From: Saprospiraceae bacterium
Lineage (GTDB): Bacteria > Bacteroidota > Bacteroidia > Chitinophagales > Saprospiraceae
Length of the DNA: 64,000 nucleotides
Direction: 5' to 3'
Assembly (NCBI GenBank): GCA_016787525.1
Contig: JAEUUP010000136.1
Location: forward strand, 1 to 64,000
Part shown: piece after piece, positions 20,101-25,055 of the stretch
Position numbering within the stretch: the first letter of the stretch is position 1
Layout of the letters: the number at the start of each line of letters is the position of its first letter
Notes under the pieces: generated by a model
The model's input: only the letters and a program-made list of their open reading frames with translations
Databases searched by the model: none
What the model was told of the DNA's origin: nothing
Made by a program: the position numbers and the translations under genes

Positions 20101-21799
20101 AACAATTGTGGTGACAGTGAAGGCTTATCCTACGCCAAGCGATACAAGTTGTGTGCAGATTACACCCGATTCGGTCTATTTGTCAACCATTTGCGGCACG
20201 CCAGCGCAGTTGTGTACCAATTTGTACAGTGCAGATACGGTTCTTTATCGCATCATGGTTGACGGAAGACCATACAAAGGTGGTTTTGGCACTTGCTCGA
20301 ACGACTCATTGGCTTCTTATTCTTACTTTAGTTTGATATTTACCAATCCTTATGGGCCGTGGGAGTTGGAATCATGGCGGGTTGGCAACACTATATACAG
20401 AGGTCTTATTCCAAATATTCGCGCTTTGGTGGATTCTATGAATCGTTGGGACAGAGGCGGTAATTGGGTCTTGGAGCAAACCTCATTTGCTATCAAAGGT
20501 GGCGTAACGGGACGAGACTACGGACAAATGTTGTGGTCGAGAAACGGTGTGCGTGTGGCAGAATTGGAGGCGAATTACAATTACAGTATCCGAGCCTTGA
20601 GTATGAATTTAGAGCCTGGCTTGCATAAGATTGTGTTCACCAATTTACTGAGGGGTTGCTCCGATACGATTTCAGCTGAGGTGCATTGTCGTCAGCGGGG
20701 TGCAGGAACGATTGAACCAACCGTTTATCTCGATACAACGGTTCTGGTTGGCAAAACATTGGAATACTGTTTGCCAAAAGTGGCACGTGCAACACCTAAC
20801 GAAACATCGCTGACCATCCAATGCGCGCCAAAAGGTCGCATAGAGGCAACGATAAATGACCGTACAGACTGCGTGATACTGAGGGGTCTGCAAATGGGCA
20901 ACGATACAATGTGTTTATTCCGTTGCGACGCTTCGGGTATTTGCGACACGATTATGATACGTGTGAAAGTGGTGAAACCACAACAGCAGACGTTCAAAAC
21001 AGTGGTGCATACAGTGTCATTGGGTACAGATTCGAGCTATTGTGTGGATCGTTCGTTGATGGTCGGTCGCACTTTGACGCTCCGCAATGTCTGCGAACCC
21101 AATACGGTTGATAAAGTTAACTTTATCCTCAATGGTTTGTGTGTCAATTATTTGGTGGATGGAGTCGGCAGCGATACGGCTTGCTTGGTCTTGTGCGATG
21201 AGTTTGGCAATTGCGACACCACGCAGTTCATTGTCAATGTCAAACAGCGGGGCGCGCGTTTGTTGTTGCCAATTGCAGTACCTGACAAGGTGACGATTTC
21301 TTACGGCGCAACGGCGGATATTGAAGTTATGAAAAACGATTCGACCTTCAATCAACCTGCTCAAGTCGAATTGGTCAGCCAACCGAGAAACGGCTCAATC
21401 ACCGTCAATCCAGCCACAGGTATTGTTACTTACAAACCCAAAGCGGGCGACTGCGAGCCACGAGACAGCTTTATCTACGCTTTAGTCAATGCACTTGGCA
21501 GCGATACGACCTTGGTGAGCATCGAAATCCTTTGCGACGATGTGGTTGTCTTCTCAGGGTTCTCGCCCAATGACGATGGCAAAAACGATGCGTTCACCAT
21601 CATGGGCTTAGAGAAGTACCAAAACGCTAAGTTGTTGGTCTTCAATCGTTGGGGCAATCAAGTGTTTGAAGCGACCGACTACAAAAATGACTGGAAAGGC
21701 ACATTCGACAACAAACCATTGCCAGATGGGACGTATTTCTGGATATTGGATTTAGGCGGTGGTAAAACGATGTCGGGTTATGTTCAGATATTGCGATAA
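2..21799 (+). CDS. Giant repeat adhesin, T9SS type B cargo (SprB-like), 5' partial
   Basis: The frame is open from the first bases of the window, so the true start lies upstream; about 7,265 codons are visible. Order: about 41 Ig/HYR-like domains of 79-80 residues (2 to about 9870), each with paired Cys and the signature W-T-A-T-D-x-C-G-N; a long SprB-repeat region (about 9870-19290) with the pattern G-G-x-x-P-Y-x-F-x-W-S-D-L; two tandem copies of an unrecognised domain of about 170 residues (about 19300-20700, sharing V-D-S-M-N-R-W-D-R); smaller Cys-containing domains; a cadherin-like domain (about 21270-21530); and a C-terminal gliding-motility sorting domain (S-P-N-D-D-G, F-N-R-W-G-N, W-K-G, L-P-D-G-T-Y-F). 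Family knowledge: such proteins are exported by T9SS and mediate gliding or adhesion. It carries 35 copies of the ACTGAGGGG core. Confidence 0.93.
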   Translation, partial: GNTATASQQITVEDKTAPTLVGVPANITVECSAVPTAPTVTATDNCDANVNVTINEVRTNGSCPDSYTLTRTWTATDNCGNTATASQQITVEDKTAPVLVGVPANITVECSTVPTAPTVTATDNCDANVNVTLNEVRTNGSCPDSYTLTRTWTATDNCGNTATASQQITVEDKTAPTLVGVPANITVECSAVPTAPSVTATDNCDANVNVTLNEVRTNGSCPDSYTLTRTWTATDNCGNTATASQQITVEDKTAPTLVGVPANITVECSAVPTAPSVTATDNCDANVNVTLNEVRTNGSCPDSYTLTRTWTATDNCGNTATASQQITVEDKTAPVLVGVPANITVECSAVPTAPSVTATDNCDANVNVTLNEVRTNGSCPDSYTLTRTWTATDNCGNTATASQQITVEDKTAPTLVGVPANITVECSAVPTAPSVTATDNCDANVNVTLNEVRTNGSCPDSYTLTRTWTATDNCGNTATASQQITVEDKTAPTLVGVPANITVECSAVPTAPSVTATDNCDANVNVTINEVRTNGSCPDSYTLTRTWTATDNCGNTATASQQITVEDKTAPVLVGVPANITVECSAVPTAPSVTATDNCDANVNVTLNEVRTNGSCPDSYILTRTWTATDNCGNTATASQQITVEDKTAPVLVGVPANITVECSAVPTAPSVTATDNCDANVNVTINELRTNGSCPDSYVLTRTWTATDNCGNTATASQQITVEDKTAPVLTNISTNTAIRCGEAVPAPVNPIATDNCDANVTIVMNENRVNGSCSGSYRIVRVWTATDNCGNTTTASQEISVSDDAPPVLANVPTNITINCNDAIPAPANVTATDICDPNVRITSRDVRANGNCPNNFVITRIWTATDACGNTATASQTITAVDTGVPVLTNVPTDITLACDQPVPTAVNPSVSDNCDANPRISLNENRINGTCANSFRLIRTWTATDACGNTATASQTITVGDNEPPVLANIPANLTLNCNENLPIPALVTATDKCDPRPRIVMNDNTVRGACAGSYTIIRTWTATDACGNTASATQSISVNDNDAPVFANVPANVTANCGENVPAVTNPTITDNCDQNPRLTFNEVRQNGNCVGSYKLIRTWTATDACGNSRTATQEVQVGDNQPPTLSGVPANVTLRCDEPLPTAVTVIATDICDPNPRVTMNDNTIRGICAGSYTVIRTWTATDACGNSASASQTISVGDNDAPTFANVPANITVNCGSTIPAATNPSVSDNCDQNPRLTFNELRQNGSCVGSYKLIRTWTATDACGNSRTATQEVSVGDNEPPVLANVPANLTLNCNDNLPTGATVTATDNCDATPRITMNDVRVNGRCSGSYTITRTWTATDACGNTATASQTISVGDNTPPVLSNIPTSVTLNCNDNLPTVSLVTATDNCDANPRVVMNDNTIRGNCAGSFTIIRTWTATDACGNTATASQTISVGDNEAPVFANVPADITANCGTAIPNATNPTITDNCDANPRLSFVENRQNGTCTSSYILIRTWTATDNCGNSRTATQQVSVGDNQPPVLVNVPANITLNCSQSLPTTTGVYATDNCDLTPRVTMNDNTIRGNCSGSYTVIRTWTATDACGNTATASQTISVGDNEAPVFANVPTNVTVNCGGTVPAVTNPSVSDVCDANPRLTFNEVRQNGNCVGSYKLIRTWTATDACGNSRTATQEVSVGDNQVPVLSNVPANVTLRCDESLPIGSLVTATDICDPNPRVTMNDNTIRGNCSGSYTVIRTWTATDACGNTATASQTISVGDNEAPVFANVPTNVTVNCGGTVPAVTNPSVSDVCDANPRLTFNEVRQNGNCVGSYKLIRTWTATDACGNTRTATQEVSVGDNQAPVLSNVPANITLKCNDALPIGSLVTATDVCDPNPRVTMNDNTIRGNCSGSYTVIRTWTATDACGNTATASQTISVGDNEAPVFANVPTNVTVNCGGTVPAVTNPSVSDVCDANPRLTFTELRQNGNCAGSYKLIRTWTATDACGNTRTATQEVSVGDNQAPVLSNVPANVTLRCDESLPIGSLVTATDVCDPNPRVTMNDNTIRGNCSGSYTVIRIWTATDACGNTATASQTISVGDNEAPVFANVPTNVAVNCGGTVPAVTNPSVSDVCDANPRLTFNEVRQNGNCAGSYKLIRTWTATDACGNSRTATQEVSVGDNQAPVLSNIPPNVTLRCDESLPIGRLVTATDVCDPNPRVTMNDNTIRGNCSGSYTVIRTWTATDACGNTATASQTISVGDNEAPVFANVPTNVTINCGGTVPIVTNPSVSDVCDANPRLIFNEVRQNGNCVGSYKLIRTWTATDACGNTRTATQEVSVGDNQAPVLSNVPANITLKCNEALPIGSLVTATDICDPNPRVTMNDNTIRGNCSGSYTVIRTWTATDACGNTATASQTISVGDNEAPVFANVPTNVTINCGGTVPIVTNPSVSDVCDANPRLTFNEVRQNGNCIGSYKLIRTWTATDACGNTRTATQEVSVGDNQAPVLSNVPANITLKCNDALPIGSLVTATDVCDPNPRVTMNDNTIRGNCSGSYTVIRTWTATDACGNTATASQTISVGDNEAPVFANVPTNVTVNCGGTVPAVTNPSVSDVCDANPRLTFNEVRQNGNCVGSYKLIRTWTATDACGNSRTVSQEVSVGDNEAPVLSNVPANVTLNCGGTLPIGNLVRATDVCDPNPRITMNDVTQRGNCEGSYTVVRTWTATDACGNTATASQTISVGDNEAPVFANVPTNVTVNCGGTVPAVTNPSVSDVCDANPRLTFNEVRQNGNCVGSYKLIRTWTATDACGNTRTATQEVSVGDNAAPILTNVPASITLKCDENLPIGTLITATDVCDPNPRVVMQDVTQRGNCAGSYTVVRTWTATDACGNSATASQTISVGDNEAPTFSNVPTNVTVNCGGTPPNVVNPSVNDACDASPRLTFNELRQNGNCVGSYTLIRTWTATDVCGNSRTATQQVSIGDNQPPVLTEVPANVTLNCGGVLPIGTLVRANDICDPNPRVTMQDITTRGNCEGSYTVVRTWTATDACGNSATASQTISVGDNDAPTFSNVPVDATINCGGTVPSVVNPSISDICDANPRLTFVETRQNGNCASSYKLIRTWTATDACGNSRTAKQEISVGDNEKPELVGVPDNVTLNCGRSIPTPSVSARDNCDADVGVAFTERLQRGACVDNYTLTRTWTAVDACGNIAAKTQTITIRDDVNPELINVPQDITVNLTLGETVPPPPSIFATDNCDNDVNVTFREQRINGTCGYTLIRSWVATDNCSNRDALTQTITVIDGITVSVASVKPENCGGRNGSVTFTPLNLNFNWSDGSTSGSRNDLRAGTYNVTVSNSVGCVKVMTVTVGSECGCTAPVATVSKTDISCFSTGDGAATINVTNGALSEFKFIWTPNVSTTNQARGLSAGAYTVRIERTDKADCFTEVNFQITAPNRINVAEPLITKASCTSPTGKIEFRAISGTENWLYRWSSGDTGRIRDKVRPGTYTVTISDPSSATTCPLVKTVEVGTDNPLSTTFVINKQPVCGLPNGDVTLTTTGGSGQYTYSWGEGNRRFVLPAGQHTVTATDVVTGCQTTVTFILTNQSVEATLTMDTATAVTCNGASDGRINYTISNYGANFVQPAKVEIRNLQGNLYSNGSLSAGNYRISVKDANGCLAAERTFTVTQPFAMTANFVKTNQTCDSLGTISLIVSGGNSGYKYTWSDLGSQVNQPKNRENLTSGFYSVTITDAAGCIANLRNIQVKDSCVCRPPVIDSVSTVAATCGSSNGTATIVLRGGEEAKYSFSWSPNSGTANTIGNSRTGLAAGIYSVFIRLRSNPTCFTSVNIAVGNIEGPKNITYTTTPATCEQTNGSVTLNSTEGVDYLWIIDQSAAKTRSDLAAGFYQVQVTKRDAPDCPSVINVKVEKQNPMTATAAISRKATCGQQNGAATINIGGGTGSYTYSWGDGPTRVDLPARAYTVTVIDNNTGCRATSTFAIENEVTGTATITISSPVVYVNCFGEKNARINYNITYSPNFGVPPTIGIVDAQGRFYENGSLGVGNYCIVVRDVNGCLTGSQCFEVREPQKLQVIAAKTNKTCAIGGTITVAATGGNGGYTVTWADLTGTNQPLVRQNLNAGTYRVTVVDAKGCSAIVDTINIKDECPITVCALNANFDAHNRTCTEGGYIMISATGGTQPYTFDWLDLTGTNNGQNRFDLSAGTYSVIVTDAANCKDTLKNIIIKNLCTDTTGGNVCIPPTLAAARVIPSRCGLFVGSITMTVNTPVVYRWSPNVSNSNVASGLKAGIYTVKIANASDTTCFIEKTFVIKNQNGVAVGEPSITAATCGASNGKAVFPTMGYPLTYAWSDGGNGGTRSDLAKGRYAVTVSDPTGTVCEQIVLVEVGGNSSLTASATIERRATCGQANGQARLSVSGGSGNYTYSWGSSATRSDLRAGAQNVTITDNTTGCTTVLNFTMTNEPAGQATITMPSLVVYASCAGNRDASIAYELSYSAGFTLPSTVEIRTTTGVLAKNDSLAAGRYILNVYDANGCLAASQNFEVREPQAMTVNQTTTAANCVSKGSISLDVTGGSGVYRFNWSDLSGTNQPQNRISIISGNYTVTVSDSRGCNSILTNIIVGKDSVNCNVCPSLVSVRATNKTCTEGGKITLTTIGGLAPHTFDWLDLAGTNNVQDRTGLAAGTYTVVVIDAKNCRDTLKNIRIIDDCISNTCNVTATATPVNKTCTEGGKITLNVSGGSEPYRFDWADVAGASNTPNRTALAGGTYSVTITDSRNCTFTLNNIVIRDDCSTPPCTMIAQAVATPKRCSGDGSIALNVSGGTTPYTFRWADLTGTNQPQNRTGIAVGTYRVTVTDARNCDTIIQNIVVKDSAINCGSNCTLNVTVTPTPKTCTEGGKINVQIAGGTPPYRCIWSDLTGSDHPENRTGLSEGLYTVIILDAAGCRDTFSNISIVNTCTTTVCTMKAAVTTTAKTCQTGGTISINVTGGTAPYRFTWSDLTGSLQPQNRSNLAAGTYRVTVNDATTCDTVVQNIVVQDEAINCGSTCTMRATVSATAKTCQSAGSIAVSVSGGTTPYTFRWSDLSGTNQPQSRSNLAAGTYRVTISDASGSCDTVVQNIIVKDEAVNCNGTPCSIVATATPTAKTCTEGGKIAVTAVGGTAPYTYDWLDVVGTNDGANRSNLAVGSYTVIVKDSLGCKDTVENILIINTCTTTPCTLIASATPTAKTCTEGGKITLNIAGSTTPYTFRWADLSGTNQPQNRSNLAAGAYRVTVSDANGTCDTTIQNIVVKDSALNCGGVCNLDITVLTTNKTCTEGGKITVTTTGGTAPFTFDWSDLAGNVDPQNRSNLADGVYTIIVTDSQGCKDTVQNIRILNTCTSIPCTLVASALASPKTCQTTGSIALTVNGGTVPYTYRWSDLTSTGQPKNRTELPAGTYHVTVTDGLGCDTIISNIIVRDEAINCGGNNICNLSVSATPTARTCAVGGSIAINVRSGISPLVYKWSDLSGANQPSSRSNLAAGAYRLTITDANNCDTVIQNIAVKDDCIVTPCTLMASATPTAKTCTEGGKITVATTGGTAPFTFDWLDLAGTNNGQNRTGLAVGSYTVVVTDGNGCKDTVENISVLNNCGTIPCTLQVSVSASPKTCTEGGKITVATTGGTTPYTFRWSDLTGVNQPQNRTNLPSGTYRVTVSDNNGCDTIIQNIIVRDEAVNCGTTCQLTATVLATPKTCTNNGGSLAVSVDGGQAPYTYRWADLSGTNQSQTRTALAAGSYRLTVTDARGCDTIFQNLVVRDEAVNCVTCRLSVAVSASPKTCNLSGSINLVVGGGVAPYTFRWSDLTGNVQPQNRTGLNAGTYRVTILDNNGCDTTVQNIIVVDQAVNCGNVPCTMSATALPTPISCTVQGTPFGEGGKIVVQVTGGLEPYVFDWLDMNGTNNPQNRTNLTSGQYTVIVTDARACKDTISNITIANDCNSTICTPPTIANVAVVNATCGNSNGSISLTTSSRVVFTWSPNVSASATATNLSAGIYKVKVAKADTLSCFVERQIVVNNINAPVVATPLIRPATCAASNGLVRFANADWQYVWSDGGTGFERNNLAAGSYQVIVSDPSVQNCPSIVTVVVPSQNTLAATATITRKATCGSANGVAILNVTGGTGNYTYSWGLTATRNNLSAGIYTVTITDNTSGCQTTTSVNMTEEVANSATITIAEKVVYTRCVGDANGRVSFTIAPANLGAVIKNASGVVVANGALSVGAYSIEVRDNSGCLVATEGFEVKNPVAIQAAVSASPKTCGANGSIVVNATGGTGTLSYRWNDGETLANRTNVAAGTYWLTITDASGCTVVLNNIIVKNEAVNCGGDTTCRIVAVSTVTNRTCTEGGKIEVTASGGTAPYTYDWLDIAGLDNLKTRTQLDSGRFTVIVRDSLGCADTLRNIIVQNTCFPYDTCPAVYDGDRVLYVSECSDKAEICTNLDYRAFDRYQVLANNREILFEPDGCSQDTLYSYSYFSMRRLYPVGPWDLASWTVNGRSYSAQIENLAMLVDSMNRWDRTGNWQLEPQNQRVMGGDNRNVYGAMRWTKDGRVIARMEPNLHYVPNQLKIRLPVGSHVLEFRDTVNGCRDSFTVTVSCRPPVPQPHSSRIDTLIYVSDMDTICLSSNVRPSSTTLTNICSSNYRGYVGYVIDDRTDCIPLLGVSPGRDSLCIRRCYSNGLCDTTTIVVTVKAYPTPSDTSCVQITPDSVYLSTICGTPAQLCTNLYSADTVLYRIMVDGRPYKGGFGTCSNDSLASYSYFSLIFTNPYGPWELESWRVGNTIYRGLIPNIRALVDSMNRWDRGGNWVLEQTSFAIKGGVTGRDYGQMLWSRNGVRVAELEANYNYSIRALSMNLEPGLHKIVFTNLLRGCSDTISAEVHCRQRGAGTIEPTVYLDTTVLVGKTLEYCLPKVARATPNETSLTIQCAPKGRIEATINDRTDCVILRGLQMGNDTMCLFRCDASGICDTIMIRVKVVKPQQQTFKTVVHTVSLGTDSSYCVDRSLMVGRTLTLRNVCEPNTVDKVNFILNGLCVNYLVDGVGSDTACLVLCDEFGNCDTTQFIVNVKQRGARLLLPIAVPDKVTISYGATADIEVMKNDSTFNQPAQVELVSQPRNGSITVNPATGIVTYKPKAGDCEPRDSFIYALVNALGSDTTLVSIEILCDDVVVFSGFSPNDDGKNDAFTIMGLEKYQNAKLLVFNRWGNQVFEATDYKNDWKGTFDNKPLPDGTYFWILDLGGGKTMSGYVQILR
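4814..8800 (+). repeat. 480-bp higher-order repeat made of two 240-bp domains
   Basis: Two alternating 80-residue domain types form a 160-residue super-unit repeated about eight times. Motif copies at 4894, 5374, 5854, 6334, 6814, 7294, 7774, 8254 and 8734 are spaced by exactly 480. Single 240-bp units on either side (about 2190-4800 and 8800-9870) are more divergent. Confidence 0.9.
9870..19290 (+). repeat. SprB-type repeat region of the giant adhesin
   Basis: Dozens of units with the pattern K-T-C-(T/Q)-x-G-G-x-I, then P-Y-x-F-x-W-(S/A)-D-L-x-G, then N-R-x-x-L-x-x-G-(T/S)-Y-x-V-x-V-x-D, many ending G-C-(D/K)-D-T. Larger blocks beginning around 10060, 11250, 12700 and 17890 share an S-W-S-P-N or W-T-P-N core and recur as super-modules. 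Many T-C-T-E-G-G-K-I stretches are encoded by the motif TACTGAGGGG. Confidence 0.85.
17678..17698 (+). repeat. 21-bp two-hairpin micro-element interrupting the decamer (copy 1)
   Basis: Two adjacent small stem-loops, GTTC-AAG-GAAC and TCC-TTTC-GGA, sit between TACT (17674-17677) and GAGGGGGG (from 17699). Sister SprB repeats read straight through TACTGAGGGGGG at this place, so the 21 bases are an insertion. It adds seven residues in frame, V-Q-G-T-P-F-G. Confidence 0.85.
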
Positions 21800-21825
21800 A
21801 TCGGTTTTATACTGAGGGGGTATCG

Positions 21826-21869
21826 AAGCGGCTAAACGGTTGAAGAAATAACTGTTTAGCCGCTTTTTT
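21826..21869 (+). terminator. Rho-independent terminator after the giant adhesin gene
   Basis: A stem of about 16 bp built on AAGCGGCTAAAC and GTTTAGCCGCTT, followed by a run of T, 26 bases past the stop codon. A decamer copy (21811) lies between stop codon and stem. Confidence 0.8.
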
Positions 21870-22131
21870 GTAGCGTTGAGCATAGTTATTGTTTTGTTGT
21901 ACCTTTATGAAGACAGATACGTTAGAAGGTAAATTCTTTGTGAAAATAAGAATTTAAATCAGCGAACATGAATTTAGTGATTGTTCAGTACGTTTCATCA
22001 AATATCTTGTCGTTGGACTTGATTCTGTTTTATTGGGAACGCTATTAACGGATACCTAAATCCACTAACTTCGACTTATTCATTCAAGTATAATTTTAAG
22101 CCACTCACTCTTATAAAGCAGAATTTTAAAC

Positions 22132-24069
22132 ATGGAACAAAAAAAACTCACCTTTTCGCTCTTCTTTTTGTTGATGACATTATTCATGAACGCCCAAGAT
22201 GCCAACGTGGTGGATGAAATGATTGGACAACGTGAATTGAGTATGAAAACCTATACGCCAGATACATCTGCAGTGGCTGTTGTTCTTTTTGATTTGGGGG
22301 ATTTGAATATGTCTTATGATGGTCGCTTTATGTTGAAGCGAAAAAGACAAGTGAAAATCCTAAAACAGAGTGGTATCAATAGCCACGGTACTTTCCAATT
22401 GGTCTTAGATATTAATTATCAAGCCTTGCAATCCATCAATGGGCGAGTGATTCAGCCCGATAGTTCGATAACGGCTTTAAAGGCGACAGATATTTTTTTC
22501 GACAAACTAAATGATGATAGGGCTATCGTCAAGGTCGTGTTTCCTAATATGAAGGTAGGCACTATCATTGAAGTGGATTATACGCTATTCTCAGCAACAC
22601 TCGATGTAGTTAAGTGGTCTTTTCAAGAAAATATTCCCATCCGTCGCAACATGCTGTTGATTAATATGCCTGACTATATTGAATACGATTTCTTGTACAA
22701 AGGACTGATTGATTATAAAATTGGCTATATTGAAAACAAAAACATCATAGGTGCGCTATCTCGAACCACGGTTTTGATTATGGACACAGTGCCAGTTTTT
22801 AAAATCGAACCATTCATGCCTGCCATCAAAGATGTGTCGTGTGGACTTAGTTTCAGTTGGAAAAAATATAAAGTACCCAATACCAATAAAGTGATTGTGA
22901 ATGATTCTTATTTTATAAACAATCAGTTTTTGGAGCATAAAAAATTCGGAGATCAATACCTAAAGAAGTCAAACTATCGGGATCTCTGGAACACCCTAAA
23001 ACCTCTTTTGGCAAATGCAACCACTCAAGAAGAAAGCTTGAAGATGGTATTTGAATACATTTCTAAAAACATCCGATGGATTGATAACTTTTTCAGCCCT
23101 TTTGTTGAAAAGACATTGGATCATGCTTTTAAAAAGAAAACAGCAAACAGCGGAGAAATGAATCTGATGATGGTCGCTTGTTTACGCGAAGCGGGTCTCA
23201 ATGCTTATCCGCTTTTGATTAGTACGTTCGACAATGGAACGCCTTCAAAAGATTATGCCAGTGCATCCCAATTTGATCATGTATTGTGTTATGTACAGAT
23301 CAATGACAAAGACTATTTTTTAGATGCAGGCAACTCATTTAGGAATATTTATCTACCGAGGCGCGTATCCATCAGTGGACAAGGTTGGTTGGTGGATAAA
23401 ACGAATTCCAAGTGGGTCAATTTACCGCATCCTGTTAGTGAAGTCACCACAACAGGCAATATTTCTTTGGAACAAAACGGTCAACTCAAATGCCATTTGA
23501 CCAACCTCTACAAAGGTTACGCTGCTGTTGATGAAAGAGATAATTTAGAAAAGGATTCAAAAAAAGAGTTTGTCAAAAAAGAGTTTTTGAATCGCTCATT
23601 GGATATAAACATGAACAGCATTGATTACGACAGCATCAATGACCTCTATGCCCCTTTGAAAAGGCGATTGTCTTTTAATATAAACGAAAGCACCATTGTG
23701 ACGGATAGTTTATTGTTTCTTAACACACCTTTATGGGTTAAATATAAAGACATTGCCTTTAAAGACGAGCAGCGCACTCAGTTAATCGTATTCAATACAC
23801 CCCTGAATGAACATTATTCTGTGACTATTACATTGCCTCATAACTATAAAATCGAAGAATTGCCAGCTGATTTCAGCGAAACACTTGGGAAAGATGATGC
23901 TTTTTACTCTTTCTCCTGCATCAAAACCCATAATGCGATTCAGATTAAAACGCATTTTCAGATTAAAACACTCTATTATCATTTTAATCGCTACAAAGAA
24001 ATCAAATCGTTCTTTGATAATATCGCCAATAAGTTTGCAGAGCAAATCGTATTGAAAAAAGCACATTGA
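22132..24069 (+). CDS. DUF3857 / transglutaminase-like secreted protein
   Basis: 645 residues with an N-terminal signal peptide (K-K-L-T then a hydrophobic stretch ending N-A-Q), a DUF3857-type N-terminal beta region (about 25-270) and a transglutaminase-like core (about 290-420). The core keeps the His (F-D-H-V-L, about residue 383) and Asp (Y-F-L-D-A, about 398) of the Cys-His-Asp triad. The usual Cys is not at its expected place; the sequence there is N-S-G-E-M-N. Many Bacteroidota relatives also have Ser/Gly here, so a non-protease role in the periplasm or at the surface is plausible. It is transcribed alone; the 330-bp gap upstream contains only the adhesin terminator and one decamer. 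Confidence 0.8.
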   Translation: MEQKKLTFSLFFLLMTLFMNAQDANVVDEMIGQRELSMKTYTPDTSAVAVVLFDLGDLNMSYDGRFMLKRKRQVKILKQSGINSHGTFQLVLDINYQALQSINGRVIQPDSSITALKATDIFFDKLNDDRAIVKVVFPNMKVGTIIEVDYTLFSATLDVVKWSFQENIPIRRNMLLINMPDYIEYDFLYKGLIDYKIGYIENKNIIGALSRTTVLIMDTVPVFKIEPFMPAIKDVSCGLSFSWKKYKVPNTNKVIVNDSYFINNQFLEHKKFGDQYLKKSNYRDLWNTLKPLLANATTQEESLKMVFEYISKNIRWIDNFFSPFVEKTLDHAFKKKTANSGEMNLMMVACLREAGLNAYPLLISTFDNGTPSKDYASASQFDHVLCYVQINDKDYFLDAGNSFRNIYLPRRVSISGQGWLVDKTNSKWVNLPHPVSEVTTTGNISLEQNGQLKCHLTNLYKGYAAVDERDNLEKDSKKEFVKKEFLNRSLDINMNSIDYDSINDLYAPLKRRLSFNINESTIVTDSLLFLNTPLWVKYKDIAFKDEQRTQLIVFNTPLNEHYSVTITLPHNYKIEELPADFSETLGKDDAFYSFSCIKTHNAIQIKTHFQIKTLYYHFNRYKEIKSFFDNIANKFAEQIVLKKAH

Positions 24070-24137
24070 ACCTCGTTATTAGGCTTGAGACCCTTCAAAT
24101 AACCTTGACATCGTGGCAATCAATTTACAGAAAGCAT

Positions 24138-24251
24138 CAACGAGGTTTAGAACCTCGTTGACGCTATAATACTGAAGGGGTACAAACATTTGTGTATTTT
24201 GAACAAACGTTTATAGACAGCGACAACGAGGTTTAGAATGGCGTTGACGCT
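24138..24251. repeat. Two related palindromes in the gap before the ABC gene
   Basis: A perfect 10-bp-arm palindrome (CAACGAGGTT-TAG-AACCTCGTTG, 24138-24160) is followed by a decayed second copy (24223-24251) in the same 300-bp gap. Between them lies a near-match of the decamer with one extra A (about 24171, ACTGAAGGGG). Nothing else recognisable lies in 24070-24371. Confidence 0.7.
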
Positions 24252-24371
24252 GACTCAATAATGTACCTTATTGATGAATCACTTAAATAAAAACACAGAA
24301 ATGCCCACATTTAGGTTCGTAAATTCAAAATTTCCCTACATTTAGCCCTTGATTAGACAGCTTATCACATC

Positions 24372-25013
24372 ATGATTGTATTACAAAAAGTTATACCACA
24401 GCCTTTAATGGAAACAGGCTTGAATGCGGCTTCTCAGGTGTTCGATACTGAGGGGGTGTTTTCGTTTGATAAAAAATATTTGGTCACAGCCCCTTCGGGG
24501 AAAGGGAAATCTACGTTGATTCACCTCATTTATGGCTTGCGGCAAGACTATGTGGGCGATATTTTTATTGAACAAAAAGACATCAAAACCTTTGATGTGG
24601 ATACTTGGGCAAATATTCGCCAAAAAAAATTAGCAATTGTCTTTCAAGACCTACGACTTTTCCTAAATTTGACCGCACGAGAAAATATCGAGCTGAAAAA
24701 AGGCTTGACTACTGAGGGGAGGCAATTTGACATCGAGACGGCTGCAAAGCGTTTATGTATCTTTGCATTCTTAGATAAGAAATGTGAAACTTTGAGCTAT
24801 GGTCAACGCCAAAGAGTGGCGATACTGAGGGGTATTGCTCAACCATTCGACATGATTTTACTCGATGAGCCTTTTAGTCATTTAGATGCTGAAAATATAA
24901 AGATTGCATCCGATTTGATTCAAGAGACTTGCGATAGGAATAAAGCGGGTCTCATTCACGTCAGTCTCGGCGATGAGTATTATTTCGATTACGATAAAAA
25001 ACTATCATTATAA
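24372..25013 (+). CDS. Stand-alone ABC transporter ATP-binding protein
   Basis: 213 residues. Walker A is A-P-S-G-K-G-K-S-T (about 40-48), Q-loop V-F-Q-D, signature L-S-Y-G-Q-R-Q-R-V, Walker B M-I-L-L-D-E-P-F. The usual His after the D-loop (T-H-D or S-H) is not evident; the region reads H-V-S-L-G-D-E, with His four residues early. Size and motifs resemble LolD/FtsE-type exporter ATPases, but no permease gene is adjacent, so the partner is unknown. Three decamers fall inside this short gene (24447 and 24711 read T-E-G, 24824 reads I-L-R-G). The MFS gene starts 42 bp downstream on the same strand. Confidence 0.8.
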   Translation: MIVLQKVIPQPLMETGLNAASQVFDTEGVFSFDKKYLVTAPSGKGKSTLIHLIYGLRQDYVGDIFIEQKDIKTFDVDTWANIRQKKLAIVFQDLRLFLNLTARENIELKKGLTTEGRQFDIETAAKRLCIFAFLDKKCETLSYGQRQRVAILRGIAQPFDMILLDEPFSHLDAENIKIASDLIQETCDRNKAGLIHVSLGDEYYFDYDKKLSL

Positions 25014-25055
25014 CATCAAACCAAACTTCTCTAACTTATTGAAAATCAAAACAAA

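Noticed and set aside
2..21799. Reverse-strand frames of about 60-150 codons throughout the giant gene
   Set aside because: They recur with the 237/240-bp repeat period and are shadows of the real frame.
24170..24180. Additional decamer at 24171
   Set aside because: It has an extra A (ACTGAAGGGG), so it is counted only as a near-match.
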